Shown here piece after piece: positions 9,571 through 16,708 of a DNA stretch of 64,000 nucleotides (position 1 is the first letter of the stretch; each line of letters starts with the position of its first letter). The position numbers and the translations under genes were made by a program. The notes under the pieces are model-generated. The model was not told the origin of the DNA. It did not search any database and saw only the letters and a list, made by a program, of their open reading frames with translations. Source of the DNA: Flavobacteriales bacterium (GTDB lineage Bacteria > Bacteroidota > Bacteroidia > Flavobacteriales_F > PHOS-HE28); assembly GCA_016710015.1 (NCBI GenBank), contig JADJLR010000003.1, positions 124,001-188,000 of the forward strand, written 5' to 3'.

Positions 9571-9628
9571 GCTACTTTGGGCCGCGAGGCCCGCCGCTCT
9601 AAGGTGCGAATTTCGGGCTTTTCCAGCC

Positions 9629-10261
9629 ATGCACGTTGCCAAGTTCACCTTCAATCCATTCCAAGAGAATACCTATGTCGTCCACGACAGTGGGGACGCG
9701 GTCATCATCGACCCCGGATGCTGGGACCAAGCAGAGCGAGAAGAGTTGGAAGCGTACCTCACCCAGAACGCATTGACCCCTTCGCGTCTTGTGCTTACGC
9801 ATGCGCACATCGACCATATCATGGGCTGTTCTTGGATACACGACCGGTACGGCCTCCTGCCCGAATTGCATCGCCTGGACCTCCCGACCCTGAATGGAGG
9901 CGAGCGCACGGCCCAGATGTTCGGCATCCCGTACGACCCTGCTCCGGAGCCGAACCGTTTCATCGCTGAAGGGGATGTGATCAACGTGGGGGATGATGAA
10001 TTGAAGGTCCTGTTCGTTCCCGGTCACGCACCTGGGCATATCGCACTGCACAGCGCGAAGGATGACTTCGTGATCTCTGGAGATGTCCTTTTCAAGCATA
10101 GTGTTGGGCGCGTTGATCTGCCCGGCGGGGACATGGATACCCTGGTCAGCAGCATACGTGAACAACTCTTCCCCTTGGGAGATACCGTGAAAGTGTACTG
10201 CGGCCATGGACCTGAAACGACCATTGGCGTAGAGAGGAGAAGTAATCCGTTCTTGAGGTGA
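9629..10261 (+). CDS. MBL-fold metallo-hydrolase (glyoxalase II-like)
   Basis: 210 residues. The metallo-beta-lactamase motif THAHIDHIMG, a PGHAPGHIALH metal-ligand histidine, GDVLFKHSVGRVDLPGGD and a final CGHGPETTIGVER identify a GloB-like hydrolase of the YcbL type that lacks the C-terminal HAGH-C substrate domain. Likely acts on thioesters or related small molecules. Monocistronic, divergent from the large propeller gene. Confidence 0.9.
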   Translation: MHVAKFTFNPFQENTYVVHDSGDAVIIDPGCWDQAEREELEAYLTQNALTPSRLVLTHAHIDHIMGCSWIHDRYGLLPELHRLDLPTLNGGERTAQMFGIPYDPAPEPNRFIAEGDVINVGDDELKVLFVPGHAPGHIALHSAKDDFVISGDVLFKHSVGRVDLPGGDMDTLVSSIREQLFPLGDTVKVYCGHGPETTIGVERRSNPFLR

Positions 10262-10290
10262 GGGAAATGCGAGTGGCGAGTCTGGGCCAC

Positions 10291-10319
10291 TTGAACGTTG
10301 ACACTTCACAACTTGACCC
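10291..10319 (+). repeat. Short heptad repeat tract (4 units)
   Basis: TTGAACG at 10291, TTGACAC at 10298, TTCACAA at 10305 and, after a one-base slip, TTGACCC at 10313. It lies in the 80-base gap between two convergent genes. Confidence 0.55.
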
Positions 10320-10341
10320 TTTCTCCTTCTTCCTTTCTCCT

Positions 10342-11187
10342 TCACTTCGGGTGGTAACCGTCCTGTTTGTACGTCTTCATTTGTCCCTTGTGTTTGATCG
10401 GCGGTGGACAGTCGAAGCCCTTGCGCGCACGTAGGAATAGGAAGCGTACGCTGAAGATCAATGGGCGGTAGTTGCTACTGAACCATTGCAGCGCCCCGAA
10501 ACGATTTCCATCCTCCGGCAGCACACTGAAGATCGGCGTTTCGATGGCCGGAATGAGCAGCATATTCCCCGTGATCTTGAATCCGTAGCCCAATTTGAAA
10601 TGCAGTTGGGTCCATAGGTCCGGCGGGAATTGGTGTTCGTTCAGGATCGGGTCACCGGTATGGTCCTGGCTGCTTCCCAAGCGGTAGTCCGCATTCGCAC
10701 CCAAGGTCAACTGCACGAACTGGTACCGCCAGGTCGGGATGAATTTGTTCGCGTTGAAATGCAAGGTGATCATGCGCTCGGCGAAGGCGCCTTCTGCGGT
10801 CAGCTCGGCCACGCTATCTGCCCGCTGGTACTGGCCGGTGTATTTCTCTGCACCGCGCAGATTCTTGTAGGCGACCCCCAAGTCCAAGTAATCAACGATC
10901 ACAGGATCTCGCGTATACCAACTCAAGCCTGCTTCGAGGTAAAGCCCTAGGCGACCGTTCGGATCATAGGTCGTTGTATAGCTCGTATCACCGCTTCGGT
11001 ATACTTCTTCCTCCTTGTCCTTGAAGCGTGGCAACGTAAAGGTCAGCCCCGGTGCCACATAGAATCCGATCCGTCGGGCCTGCCCATCCAGCGGGATGAT
11101 ATCGGGCCGTTTGCGTTGCATGAGGCCCTGCGACCAACCCGAAAGGGAAAGTGAAGCAAGAATGATGATCAGAGCGAGGCGTAGCAC
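10342..11187 (-). CDS. Uncharacterised outer-membrane beta-barrel-like protein
   Basis: From GTG 11187 the protein has 281 residues with a clear signal peptide (LRLALIIILASLSLSGWSQ). The mature part is rich in alternating hydrophobic/polar strands with aromatic girdle residues (FYVAPGLTFTLPRF, GLYLEAGLSWYTRD, FVQLTLGANADYRLG), then a basic tail. I do not recognise a family. The upstream neighbour is divergent, and longer N-terminal extensions read through the promoter region with no protein-like character. Confidence 0.75.
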   Translation of the reverse strand: MLRLALIIILASLSLSGWSQGLMQRKRPDIIPLDGQARRIGFYVAPGLTFTLPRFKDKEEEVYRSGDTSYTTTYDPNGRLGLYLEAGLSWYTRDPVIVDYLDLGVAYKNLRGAEKYTGQYQRADSVAELTAEGAFAERMITLHFNANKFIPTWRYQFVQLTLGANADYRLGSSQDHTGDPILNEHQFPPDLWTQLHFKLGYGFKITGNMLLIPAIETPIFSVLPEDGNRFGALQWFSSNYRPLIFSVRFLFLRARKGFDCPPPIKHKGQMKTYKQDGYHPK

Positions 11188-11289
11188 GGCAACGAAATTG
11201 GTGACAGGTACACTAGAGCAACGCCGCGACCGAGGCGAAAGTGTCAACGGTGGGATGTGGGAACATCCGAGGGCTCTGGCCACGCACCG

Positions 11290-11297
11290 TACATTTC
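11290..11297 (+). promoter_or_regulatory. -7 box for the 11304 gene
   Basis: TACATTTC (one change from TAnnTTTG), six bases before the GTG at 11304; supports that start and a leaderless or near-leaderless transcript. Confidence 0.4.
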
Positions 11298-11303
11298 CGA
11301 ACC

Positions 11304-11852
11304 GTGTTACGCGACTTCCTCCGCAACAGCTTTCTTGCACGGGTGCTCCGCACGGATCGCGCCCTTGGATTCTTCTTCGCCCTCTTCGTGGCCATCCAAT
11401 TGCTTGCACAAGTCCTCACGGCAGAGGTCACTCCCTTCTTCCTCTACGGCATGTACTCGGACCCGATCCACCCAAGTCCCACGTATGTGCGCATGACCTG
11501 CGAGGCGGATGGCAAACCCGTTTCCCAAGAAGATCTGCCGCGCTACGCAGGCGAGTTGTTCTTCAGCACGTTGTACCGTTTGGAAGCATTGGAAGCTGCG
11601 CAGGGTGCGGACCTCTTCGAACCCTTCATCAACGAACGCCTCGGTTTCCTGCCTGGCCCGTTGAAAGGGCGCTTGGTCCGCGACCTTTCCTTCGACCCCG
11701 CGAACAAGCCCGCGTTGGGTGCTTGGATGAGCCGCTACCTCTCGCGATCCTTGCATCGACCGGTCAACTCCGTAGTGATCGCGAGAGAGGCCTATCGTTA
11801 CGAGAATGCACGACCAGTCCGCATATCCACCGAAGTCCTGCTACGCCATTGA
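11304..11852 (+). CDS. Membrane-anchored protein of unknown function
   Basis: 182 residues from GTG 11304. One N-terminal membrane segment (ALGFFFALFVAIQLLAQVL) precedes a soluble, probably periplasmic domain containing TPFFLYGMYSD and repeated basic/aromatic stretches. I recognise no family. The stop codon overlaps an in-frame TTG of the next gene (TTGA), so the two look coupled and probably form one functional unit. An upstream ATG at 11241 is possible, but it lies before the -7 box. Confidence 0.65.
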   Translation: MLRDFLRNSFLARVLRTDRALGFFFALFVAIQLLAQVLTAEVTPFFLYGMYSDPIHPSPTYVRMTCEADGKPVSQEDLPRYAGELFFSTLYRLEALEAAQGADLFEPFINERLGFLPGPLKGRLVRDLSFDPANKPALGAWMSRYLSRSLHRPVNSVVIAREAYRYENARPVRISTEVLLRH

Positions 11853-12700
11853 GCACCGCTGAACATCGAAGCGTCTTGTTGCGGGTCTTCTTCGGATGGA
11901 TCCTACTGGCATTGCTGTGGCGATGGCACGATGGCGCCATGCTCTCGCAGTTGGAAGCACCCGTCCTCGGCAACGCGTACAAGGACTTCACGTTCTGGGG
12001 CTTCGAATTGCTGGGTCTCACCAACTTCTTCACCAGCCCCGGATGGAGCTTGGCGTTCGATCTCTTGCTCACAGCGAGCGTGGTGCTGGCCTTGATCTTC
12101 CCGCGTGGGGTGCTCTTCCCACGCATCTATTGTGTTGCGATCCTCATGTATTTCATCGTACACACCACTTACGCGAATCATCACTATCGACCGATCATTG
12201 GTCTGGTGCTCGCGGGTACACCGTTTGCATTTCGCATGCCTAGGTCCTACACGGTATTCCAAGCGGTGCGCTACTACGTGCTCTTCATCTACACGAGTGC
12301 TGGACTTTACAAGATCTTCCGCGGTTCATGGGTGAACACGGACCAGATGACGGGCATCATCGAGAACACGCAATTGGAGTTGTTGCTGCTCCATTCGGAT
12401 GGCTGGCACGCGCACTTCTTCACATGGCTACTGGAACACCAATGGGCGAGTTGGGGCCTTTTCCTATTGGCTGTATGGATGGAAACCGTCTTCCTGATCG
12501 GGTACTTCACCAAGCGTTGGGACCTCTGGCTCTTCTGCACGGCCATCTCCCTGCACATCGGTTTCTACCTCACCATGCGCTTCTTCGCCTTCGAGCTGAT
12601 CGTGTTGGATCTGACGTTGTTGCCTTGGGATCGGCTATTCCGAAGAGCGCAACATCGATCACTGGCGCTTCGGTGGTGGTGCGCGAAAGAGTGCCGCTAG
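11849..12700 (+). CDS. Polytopic membrane protein of unknown function (HTTM/DoxX-reminiscent)
   Basis: 283 residues from the coupled TTG at 11849, with about eight hydrophobic segments and conserved-looking polar turns (YKDFTFWGFELLG, HTTYANHHYRP, SAGLYKIFRGSWVNTDQM). The arrangement recalls HTTM/vitamin-K-carboxylase-like or DoxX membrane proteins, but I see no diagnostic motif. In this frame codons continue upstream of 11849, but that part overlaps the preceding gene and is not protein-like. Its 3' end overlaps the convergent Spy-like gene by 42 bases. Confidence 0.65.
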   Translation: MSTAEHRSVLLRVFFGWILLALLWRWHDGAMLSQLEAPVLGNAYKDFTFWGFELLGLTNFFTSPGWSLAFDLLLTASVVLALIFPRGVLFPRIYCVAILMYFIVHTTYANHHYRPIIGLVLAGTPFAFRMPRSYTVFQAVRYYVLFIYTSAGLYKIFRGSWVNTDQMTGIIENTQLELLLLHSDGWHAHFFTWLLEHQWASWGLFLLAVWMETVFLIGYFTKRWDLWLFCTAISLHIGFYLTMRFFAFELIVLDLTLLPWDRLFRRAQHRSLALRWWCAKECR

Positions 12701-13117
12701 GTCATCCACCAAAGCATTGTAGTACGTCCGTTGGTCCGGGCGACAGATCATGCGCAGGGCGGTGAAGTGCTCCAAATGCGTGGCTTCGATCCTTCGTTCA
12801 ACGTTCGCAGCAGCGGTCAACAAGGAATCCCGTCCCACGGCGTTCAAGGTCTTCAATCCTTGGTAAAGAGCGGTTCGTTGGGCCAGCAATTCAGCGTCCA
12901 GTCGTTGTACGGCTTCTTGATGTTCGGCGATCAGGATCTCGTACGCCTTGACCTGCTCGGCATCCAAGTGAAGTCGTTCGATCACCATGGTCTTCGGGCC
13001 TCCCTTTCCGGGAGGACCACCATACCCGGGTCTCCCGAAGTACAAGGCACTCAATGCCGCGATGTTCACCAACGCAAGGACCACCACGACGATCGTCAAC
13101 ACCCTCAGCTTAGTCAT
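12659..13117 (-). CDS. Spy/CpxP-like periplasmic protein
   Basis: 152 residues: a membrane anchor or signal (VLTIVVVVLALVNIAALSALYF), a Gly/Pro linker, then an all-helical domain with LDAEQVKAYEILIAEHQ and a long amphipathic helix. This is the layout of heavy-metal-resistance/Spy-type chaperones with LTxxQ-like motifs. It is the third gene of an ECF-sigma operon (overlaps the preceding gene by eight bases), so it is probably a stress-response output or sensor of that sigma factor. No metal-binding cluster is evident. Confidence 0.75.
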   Translation of the reverse strand: MTKLRVLTIVVVVLALVNIAALSALYFGRPGYGGPPGKGGPKTMVIERLHLDAEQVKAYEILIAEHQEAVQRLDAELLAQRTALYQGLKTLNAVGRDSLLTAAANVERRIEATHLEHFTALRMICRPDQRTYYNALVDDLAALFRAPPPKRQ

Positions 13118-13388
13118 TGTACAGTTGGTTGTTGATTTGAATACCCATACTCAGGGCGATCCCTTCTCCTGCATTGTTCCTGCCACCGCCTTTCAAACCG
13201 GGCACGATCAGGACCGTATTCACCACCAGCACCAGCAACATAGCGAGCACAGTGGCGGTGACCCAACTCGTAGACGGTCGCGATGCACTCCGAGTCGCAA
13301 TGCGCGCCTCGATCCGTGTGAACAGAAAGGGCGGCGGATCAACGCGTTGAACGCGTTCCAGGATATTAGACCAGTTCTCTTTCTCCAT
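13110..13388 (-). CDS. Small single-pass membrane protein of ECF sigma operon (candidate anti-sigma factor)
   Basis: 92 residues: an N-terminal cytosolic segment (NWSNILERVQRVDPPPFLFTRIEARI) then one membrane helix (WVTATVLAMLLVLVVNTVLIV) and a short tail. The position directly downstream of an ECF sigma gene (31-base gap) and the topology fit a minimal anti-sigma factor. The VDPPPFLFTRIEARI element is common in such Bacteroidota proteins. The assignment is by context only. Confidence 0.65.
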   Translation of the reverse strand: MEKENWSNILERVQRVDPPPFLFTRIEARIATRSASRPSTSWVTATVLAMLLVLVVNTVLIVPGLKGGGRNNAGEGIALSMGIQINNQLYND

Positions 13389-13419
13389 CGCTACTGTTGC
13401 TTTGACGACATTCTATTCC

Positions 13420-13950
13420 TCATCCTTCGCTTCGGCCCAGTTCCTTTCGCATGTGCTGCCGGGCACGGGACAACAAGGATTCGACGGCTTTATTCGAAAC
13501 ACCCATCACCTCCGCGATCTCATTCTGCGACAAGCCTTCCATGCTCTTCATCAGCAAAGCGGTCTTCTGCTGCGCAGGCAAAGCGTTGATGTGCCCGAAG
13601 ATCCTCGCCGTGGCTTCCCGGTTCTCCAACAACACCCCGGGGTGATCGAAGGCCGATGCCGCAACATGTTCCGCTTGATGACCCGCAGGTCGAAAAAGAC
13701 TGAATAGCGATCGCTTCTGTCGCTTCTGCGCCTTCAGATGATCGAGACTGGTATTGATCGCGATCCGATGGATCCACGTGCGCAATGCCGCATCGCCCCT
13801 GAACTTTTCGAAGCCCTCATGCACTTTCACGAACACATCCTGGGTCAGTTCCTGTGCGTCGTCTGAATTCTGCACATAGTTCAAGCACAGGTTGAACACC
13901 ATGCGCACATGGCGGTCGTAGACGTCCTTGAAGGAACTCTCTTCGGTCAT
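13420..13950 (-). CDS. ECF-type RNA polymerase sigma factor
   Basis: 176 residues, sigma-70 family. Region 2 is seen in FKDVYDRHVRMVFNLCLNYVQNSDDAQELTQDVFVKVHEGF and the -10-recognition helix ALRTWIHRIAINTSLDHLKA; region 4 is QNEIAEVMGVSNKAVESLLSRARQHMRKEL. First gene of an operon with the small membrane protein and the Spy-like protein. A divergent fragment of its own 5' end is duplicated at 14832-14929. Confidence 0.92.
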   Translation of the reverse strand: MTEESSFKDVYDRHVRMVFNLCLNYVQNSDDAQELTQDVFVKVHEGFEKFRGDAALRTWIHRIAINTSLDHLKAQKRQKRSLFSLFRPAGHQAEHVAASAFDHPGVLLENREATARIFGHINALPAQQKTALLMKSMEGLSQNEIAEVMGVSNKAVESLLSRARQHMRKELGRSEG

Positions 13951-14006
13951 CGATCAGCACAGCGGAGACTGGTGGTTGGACGAAGGTGCAGGTTGAAAGT
14001 CAATTC
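13908..14006. repeat. 98-bp direct repeat, copy A (sigma-factor 5' end)
   Basis: The first codons and upstream region of the ECF sigma gene. Nearly the same sequence recurs in the same orientation at 14832-14929, with one base of length difference and most mismatches confined to a central 15-base patch. The two copies bracket the ORF6N gene. Confidence 0.85.
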
Positions 14007-14027
14007 TTGGGTTTCGAGACTTGGTGT
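13993..14027 (+). repeat. Heptad repeat tract (5 units)
   Basis: In-phase 7-mers TTGAAAG (13993), TCAATTC (14000), TTGGGTT (14007), TCGAGAC (14014), TTGGTGT (14021) upstream of the sigma gene. The 98-bp duplication ends after the second unit. Confidence 0.55.
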
Positions 14028-14073
14028 AATTAAGGATCAGGGATCCGCGGCGGCAGGGGTTTACGATTGCAGC

Positions 14074-14634
14074 CTACTTGCCACGCTTGAACCCGATGGC
14101 CGGACGTTTCTTCGGCAACTGAGCCAACAGGGTGCGGTTGTGCTCCTCTTCTTGCATGCGTTTGAGCAGCTTGAAGATCACTTTGATGTCCCGGCTGTTG
14201 TGACTGACCGTGCCGCGCAGCTTCTCCAACTGCAGCAGGAGTTCCTTGTGCGTGGAAAGCAGTTCGCGCATCCGTGTGAACACCCGGATGATCTGGATAT
14301 TGACCTCGATCGCTGTTTCGCTGTTCAGCACACTGGAGAGCATGGCCACTCCCTGTTCGGTAAACATCAGTGGGAGCTTCCTGCGACCACCCCAACTTGA
14401 TGTCACATGCTGTGATTTCAAGATCTCCCATTCCTCAAGAGTCAAGGCGAACATGAAGTCTTCCGGAAATCGTTGTTGGTTTCTCTTGACGGCCTGATTC
14501 AGTGCGCGGGTTTCCACTTGGTAGAGAGAAGCAAGGTCGCTATCCAACATCACCTTGTGTCCACGCACCGTGTGGATCTTGGTCACCACCACTTCATCGC
14601 TGATGACGGGGGTCGGTTTGGGGCGTTTACTCAT
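14074..14634 (-). CDS. ORF6N-domain DNA-binding protein
   Basis: 186 residues. The ORF6N domain occupies about residues 10-95 (VRGHKVMLDSDLASLYQV, ALNQAVKRNQQRFPEDFMF, then PLMFTEQGVAMLSSVLNS), followed by a helical coiled tail and a basic C-terminus (PKKRPAIGFKRGK). The family was first seen in phages and is frequent as a stand-alone gene in Bacteroidota; its role is unproven. ATG 14634 is chosen because the frame upstream is not protein-like. It lies between two copies of a 98-bp direct repeat, which suggests local insertion or duplication. Confidence 0.88.
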   Translation of the reverse strand: MSKRPKPTPVISDEVVVTKIHTVRGHKVMLDSDLASLYQVETRALNQAVKRNQQRFPEDFMFALTLEEWEILKSQHVTSSWGGRRKLPLMFTEQGVAMLSSVLNSETAIEVNIQIIRVFTRMRELLSTHKELLLQLEKLRGTVSHNSRDIKVIFKLLKRMQEEEHNRTLLAQLPKKRPAIGFKRGK

Positions 14635-14723
14635 GGCAGGGATAAACGTATCATACCGACACGAAATATTACAACGATGGCATGAGTACTTCATCGGAAA
14701 ACTGCACAGGGGCCATTCCCATC

Positions 14724-14754
14724 CCGCAGGGTCGCCTTCGGCAGACCACTGCGG
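14724..14754. repeat. Palindromic hairpin related to the kynU insertion
   Basis: Stem pieces CCGCAG/CTGCGG, GGTC/GACC and GCC/GGC around a three-base loop, with single-base bulges. Its left arm starts with the same CCGCAGGGTC as the arm of the in-frame palindrome inside kynU. Confidence 0.55.
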
Positions 14755-14831
14755 AGGCGATTCAGCGGCACATGACAAGCATGCACCCTGCGGAGACATA
14801 ACACAGATCTACGATCCACGTGAGCGAGGGG

Positions 14832-14929
14832 CATGGCCGTCGAATACGTCCTTGAAGGAACTCTCTTCGATCATCGATCAGCACCGCAGGGCTTTCACCT
14901 GGACGAAGGTGCAGGTTGAAAGTCAATTC
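14832..14929 (-). pseudogene. 98-bp direct repeat, copy B: relic of ECF sigma-factor 5' end
   Basis: Read on the minus strand from 14874 it gives M-I-E-E-S-S-F-K-D-V-F-D-G-H, matching the first 14 residues of the intact sigma factor except three. It then diverges into an unrelated short frame. The upstream non-coding part of the repeat is also kept. This is either a leftover of a duplicated sigma locus or a by-product of the event that placed the ORF6N gene here. Confidence 0.7.
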
Positions 14930-14939
14930 AGGTGCATGA

Positions 14940-15320
14940 TCAACGCGTGGTAGCGTTCATCGCAATGGGTGGTAAGAGTATGAACAAAAGGCCAGCGCAC
15001 AGCACGAAAGTCGTTCCAACCCACAAAAGCAACTGGTAGTTCTTCCGGATGTTCGCCCTGATCATGCGCAGTTCGGCATAGGCATACAGATCAGGTCTAG
15101 CGTCCGGTTCAGGAAGGAGGTAGAACCAACCACTCCAAACGAACATGGCACGCTTCATCTGCCACCAAGTGACCTTAGACTCGATCCGTCCAAACTTTTC
15201 GATCTGTCGTACGTAACGCCTGAACATTTTCTTCTGAACTTCAACGTCCTGCAACAGAAGGACCAGGATAATTAACGAGGTCATCCCGGTGAATAGGAGC
15301 ACGATCGTCAAGATCTCCAT
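14940..15320 (-). CDS. Small two-helix membrane protein of unknown function
   Basis: 126 residues with membrane helices at both ends (ILTIVLLFTGMTSLIILVLLL and YQLLLWVGTTFVLCAGLLFILL) and a basic, aromatic middle. No family recognised. Its start overlaps the end of the kynurenine monooxygenase gene by 13 bases, so it is the last gene of that operon. Confidence 0.65.
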   Translation of the reverse strand: MEILTIVLLFTGMTSLIILVLLLQDVEVQKKMFRRYVRQIEKFGRIESKVTWWQMKRAMFVWSGWFYLLPEPDARPDLYAYAELRMIRANIRKNYQLLLWVGTTFVLCAGLLFILLPPIAMNATTR

Positions 15321-16663
15321 TCGGTATCCTCAAGCAACCCCAGCACCTTCCGCTCCACCTCCTCCCCTTCCCACTTTTCCTCGATCCCCGGCATCGCAAG
15401 CACTTCTTCCATGATCCGGTCGTGGCGCAAGCCTTCATTCCACGCATCCACGTAAGGCGTATCGGTGAACTTCACTTGGCTGTACAGCGGCAACCATTTA
15501 TCGGGGTGTTTCGCTTGGATCCGGCCTTCGATCTTCTTGCGTAGGATGAAACGCGGATCGGCGACCAGATCGCGCATTTCCACGAAGTTGCGCATGCTCA
15601 GGTCGGCAATGGCATTGCCGTTCGCGACCCTTGCGGTATTGTATGCATCGAGTACTGCGGCGAGGTTATCGTCACCGTACTTTTCCAGTAGATCGTTCAG
15701 GATCTTGCAATCCTCGAAACCGGCGTTCATTCCTTCGCCGTAGAACGGCACGATGGCGTGTGCGGAATCGCCGACCAAGGCCACTTTGTCCTTGTGTGTC
15801 CAAGGGTTGCAGCGCACGATGACCAAGCTGCTCTGATGGTTCCTGAAATACTGTTCCTTCAGGTCGGGCAACATCGGAATGGCATCGGGAAAGTGTTGTT
15901 CGAAGAAGCGCATGAGCTGGATCTCATCCTTGACCCGATCGAAGGAGAATTCGCCGCTATGGGGCATGAAGAGCGTGCCCGTGAAGCCGCCATCCAAATT
16001 CGCCAAGCCCATCATCATGAAATAGCGCCGTGGCCAAATGTGCAAGCACTGCGGATCCATGCGCGGAGTTCCATCCGCATTCGGCGGAAAGGCGATCTCC
16101 TTGTAGTCGTGTTCGATGTATTCCTGGCTGTAGTTGAACCGCCCCTTCACCATCTCCTGTCGCACGGCGCTGAACGCACCATCGGTACCAAGAACGAGAT
16201 CCGCAGGCACGGCGATGGTATCTCCTTCCACCTCGTCGTGAAAAGTAGAAGTAGCCGTATCCAAATTGACCCCAACGCACTTGTGGTTGAAATGGAGCGT
16301 GACGTTCGGCAACTTCTCCGCTTCGGAGAGCAACCTGCAATTCAACTCACCTCGGCTTACCGAGTGAATGGCCTTGTTATCGATGCTGTACGGCACGCGA
16401 TCCAAGCGACCTTGCACGTTGTGCATCATGCGTGCGTACACCGGCACGGTGATCGCTTCCACGGCTTTGTCCACACCCGCCGCACGCAATGCGGTCCAAC
16501 CGCGATGGCTTACTACCAAGTTGATGGAACGGCCACCGTACACGTCGACCTTCCTTGGGTCCGGGCGGCGTTCGTATACATCCACATTGTGACCACGCTT
16601 GGCCATGAAGACGGCGAGCAACCCACCGACAAGGCCACCGCCTACGATCGTGATGTTCTTCAT
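15308..16663 (-). CDS. kmo: Kynurenine 3-monooxygenase (FAD-dependent)
   Basis: 451 residues. FAD-binding Rossmann motif GGGLVGGLLAVFMAKRGH at residues 8-25, DG motif in VLGTDGAFSAVRQEM, second FAD motif VALVGDSAHAIVPFYGEGMNAGFEDC. It hydroxylates L-kynurenine with NADPH and O2 to 3-hydroxykynurenine; the adjacent kynureninase then gives 3-hydroxyanthranilate, the route toward quinolinate/NAD or tryptophan breakdown. The GRSINLVVSHRG stretch is characteristic of KMO among flavoprotein hydroxylases. It lies 45 bases downstream of kynU. No 3-hydroxyanthranilate dioxygenase is in this window. Confidence 0.95.
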   Translation of the reverse strand: MKNITIVGGGLVGGLLAVFMAKRGHNVDVYERRPDPRKVDVYGGRSINLVVSHRGWTALRAAGVDKAVEAITVPVYARMMHNVQGRLDRVPYSIDNKAIHSVSRGELNCRLLSEAEKLPNVTLHFNHKCVGVNLDTATSTFHDEVEGDTIAVPADLVLGTDGAFSAVRQEMVKGRFNYSQEYIEHDYKEIAFPPNADGTPRMDPQCLHIWPRRYFMMMGLANLDGGFTGTLFMPHSGEFSFDRVKDEIQLMRFFEQHFPDAIPMLPDLKEQYFRNHQSSLVIVRCNPWTHKDKVALVGDSAHAIVPFYGEGMNAGFEDCKILNDLLEKYGDDNLAAVLDAYNTARVANGNAIADLSMRNFVEMRDLVADPRFILRKKIEGRIQAKHPDKWLPLYSQVKFTDTPYVDAWNEGLRHDRIMEEVLAMPGIEEKWEGEEVERKVLGLLEDTEWRS

Positions 16664-16700
16664 TTGGATGTTGGACGTTGACCGGTTTGTGGATCGAAGT
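16664..16700 (+). repeat. Heptad repeat tract (3 clear units plus 2 weak)
   Basis: TTGGATG (16664), TTGGACG (16671), TTGACCG (16678), then after a two-base slip TTGTGGA (16687) and TCGAAGT (16694). It fills the short gap between kynU and the monooxygenase gene. Confidence 0.5.
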
Positions 16701-16708
16701 GTTGCAGG

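Larger units (their letters stand above)
14635..14939. other. 305-base gap with hairpin and duplicated sigma-factor fragment
   Basis: No supported gene. It holds a strong imperfect hairpin (14724-14754) and copy B of the 98-bp repeat (14832-14929). The rest shows no structure I can name. Confidence 0.6.

Noticed and set aside
11096..11848. An N-terminal extension of the polytopic membrane protein gene back to 11096.
   Set aside because: It runs over the divergent promoter and the whole preceding gene in another frame, and its residues (Arg, His, Pro-rich) look like a shadow frame.
13908..14929. Insertion sequence or prophage attachment sites around the ORF6N gene.
   Set aside because: No transposase or integrase is present, and the flanking repeats are 98 bp and contain sigma-factor coding sequence, unlike att sites or short target duplications.
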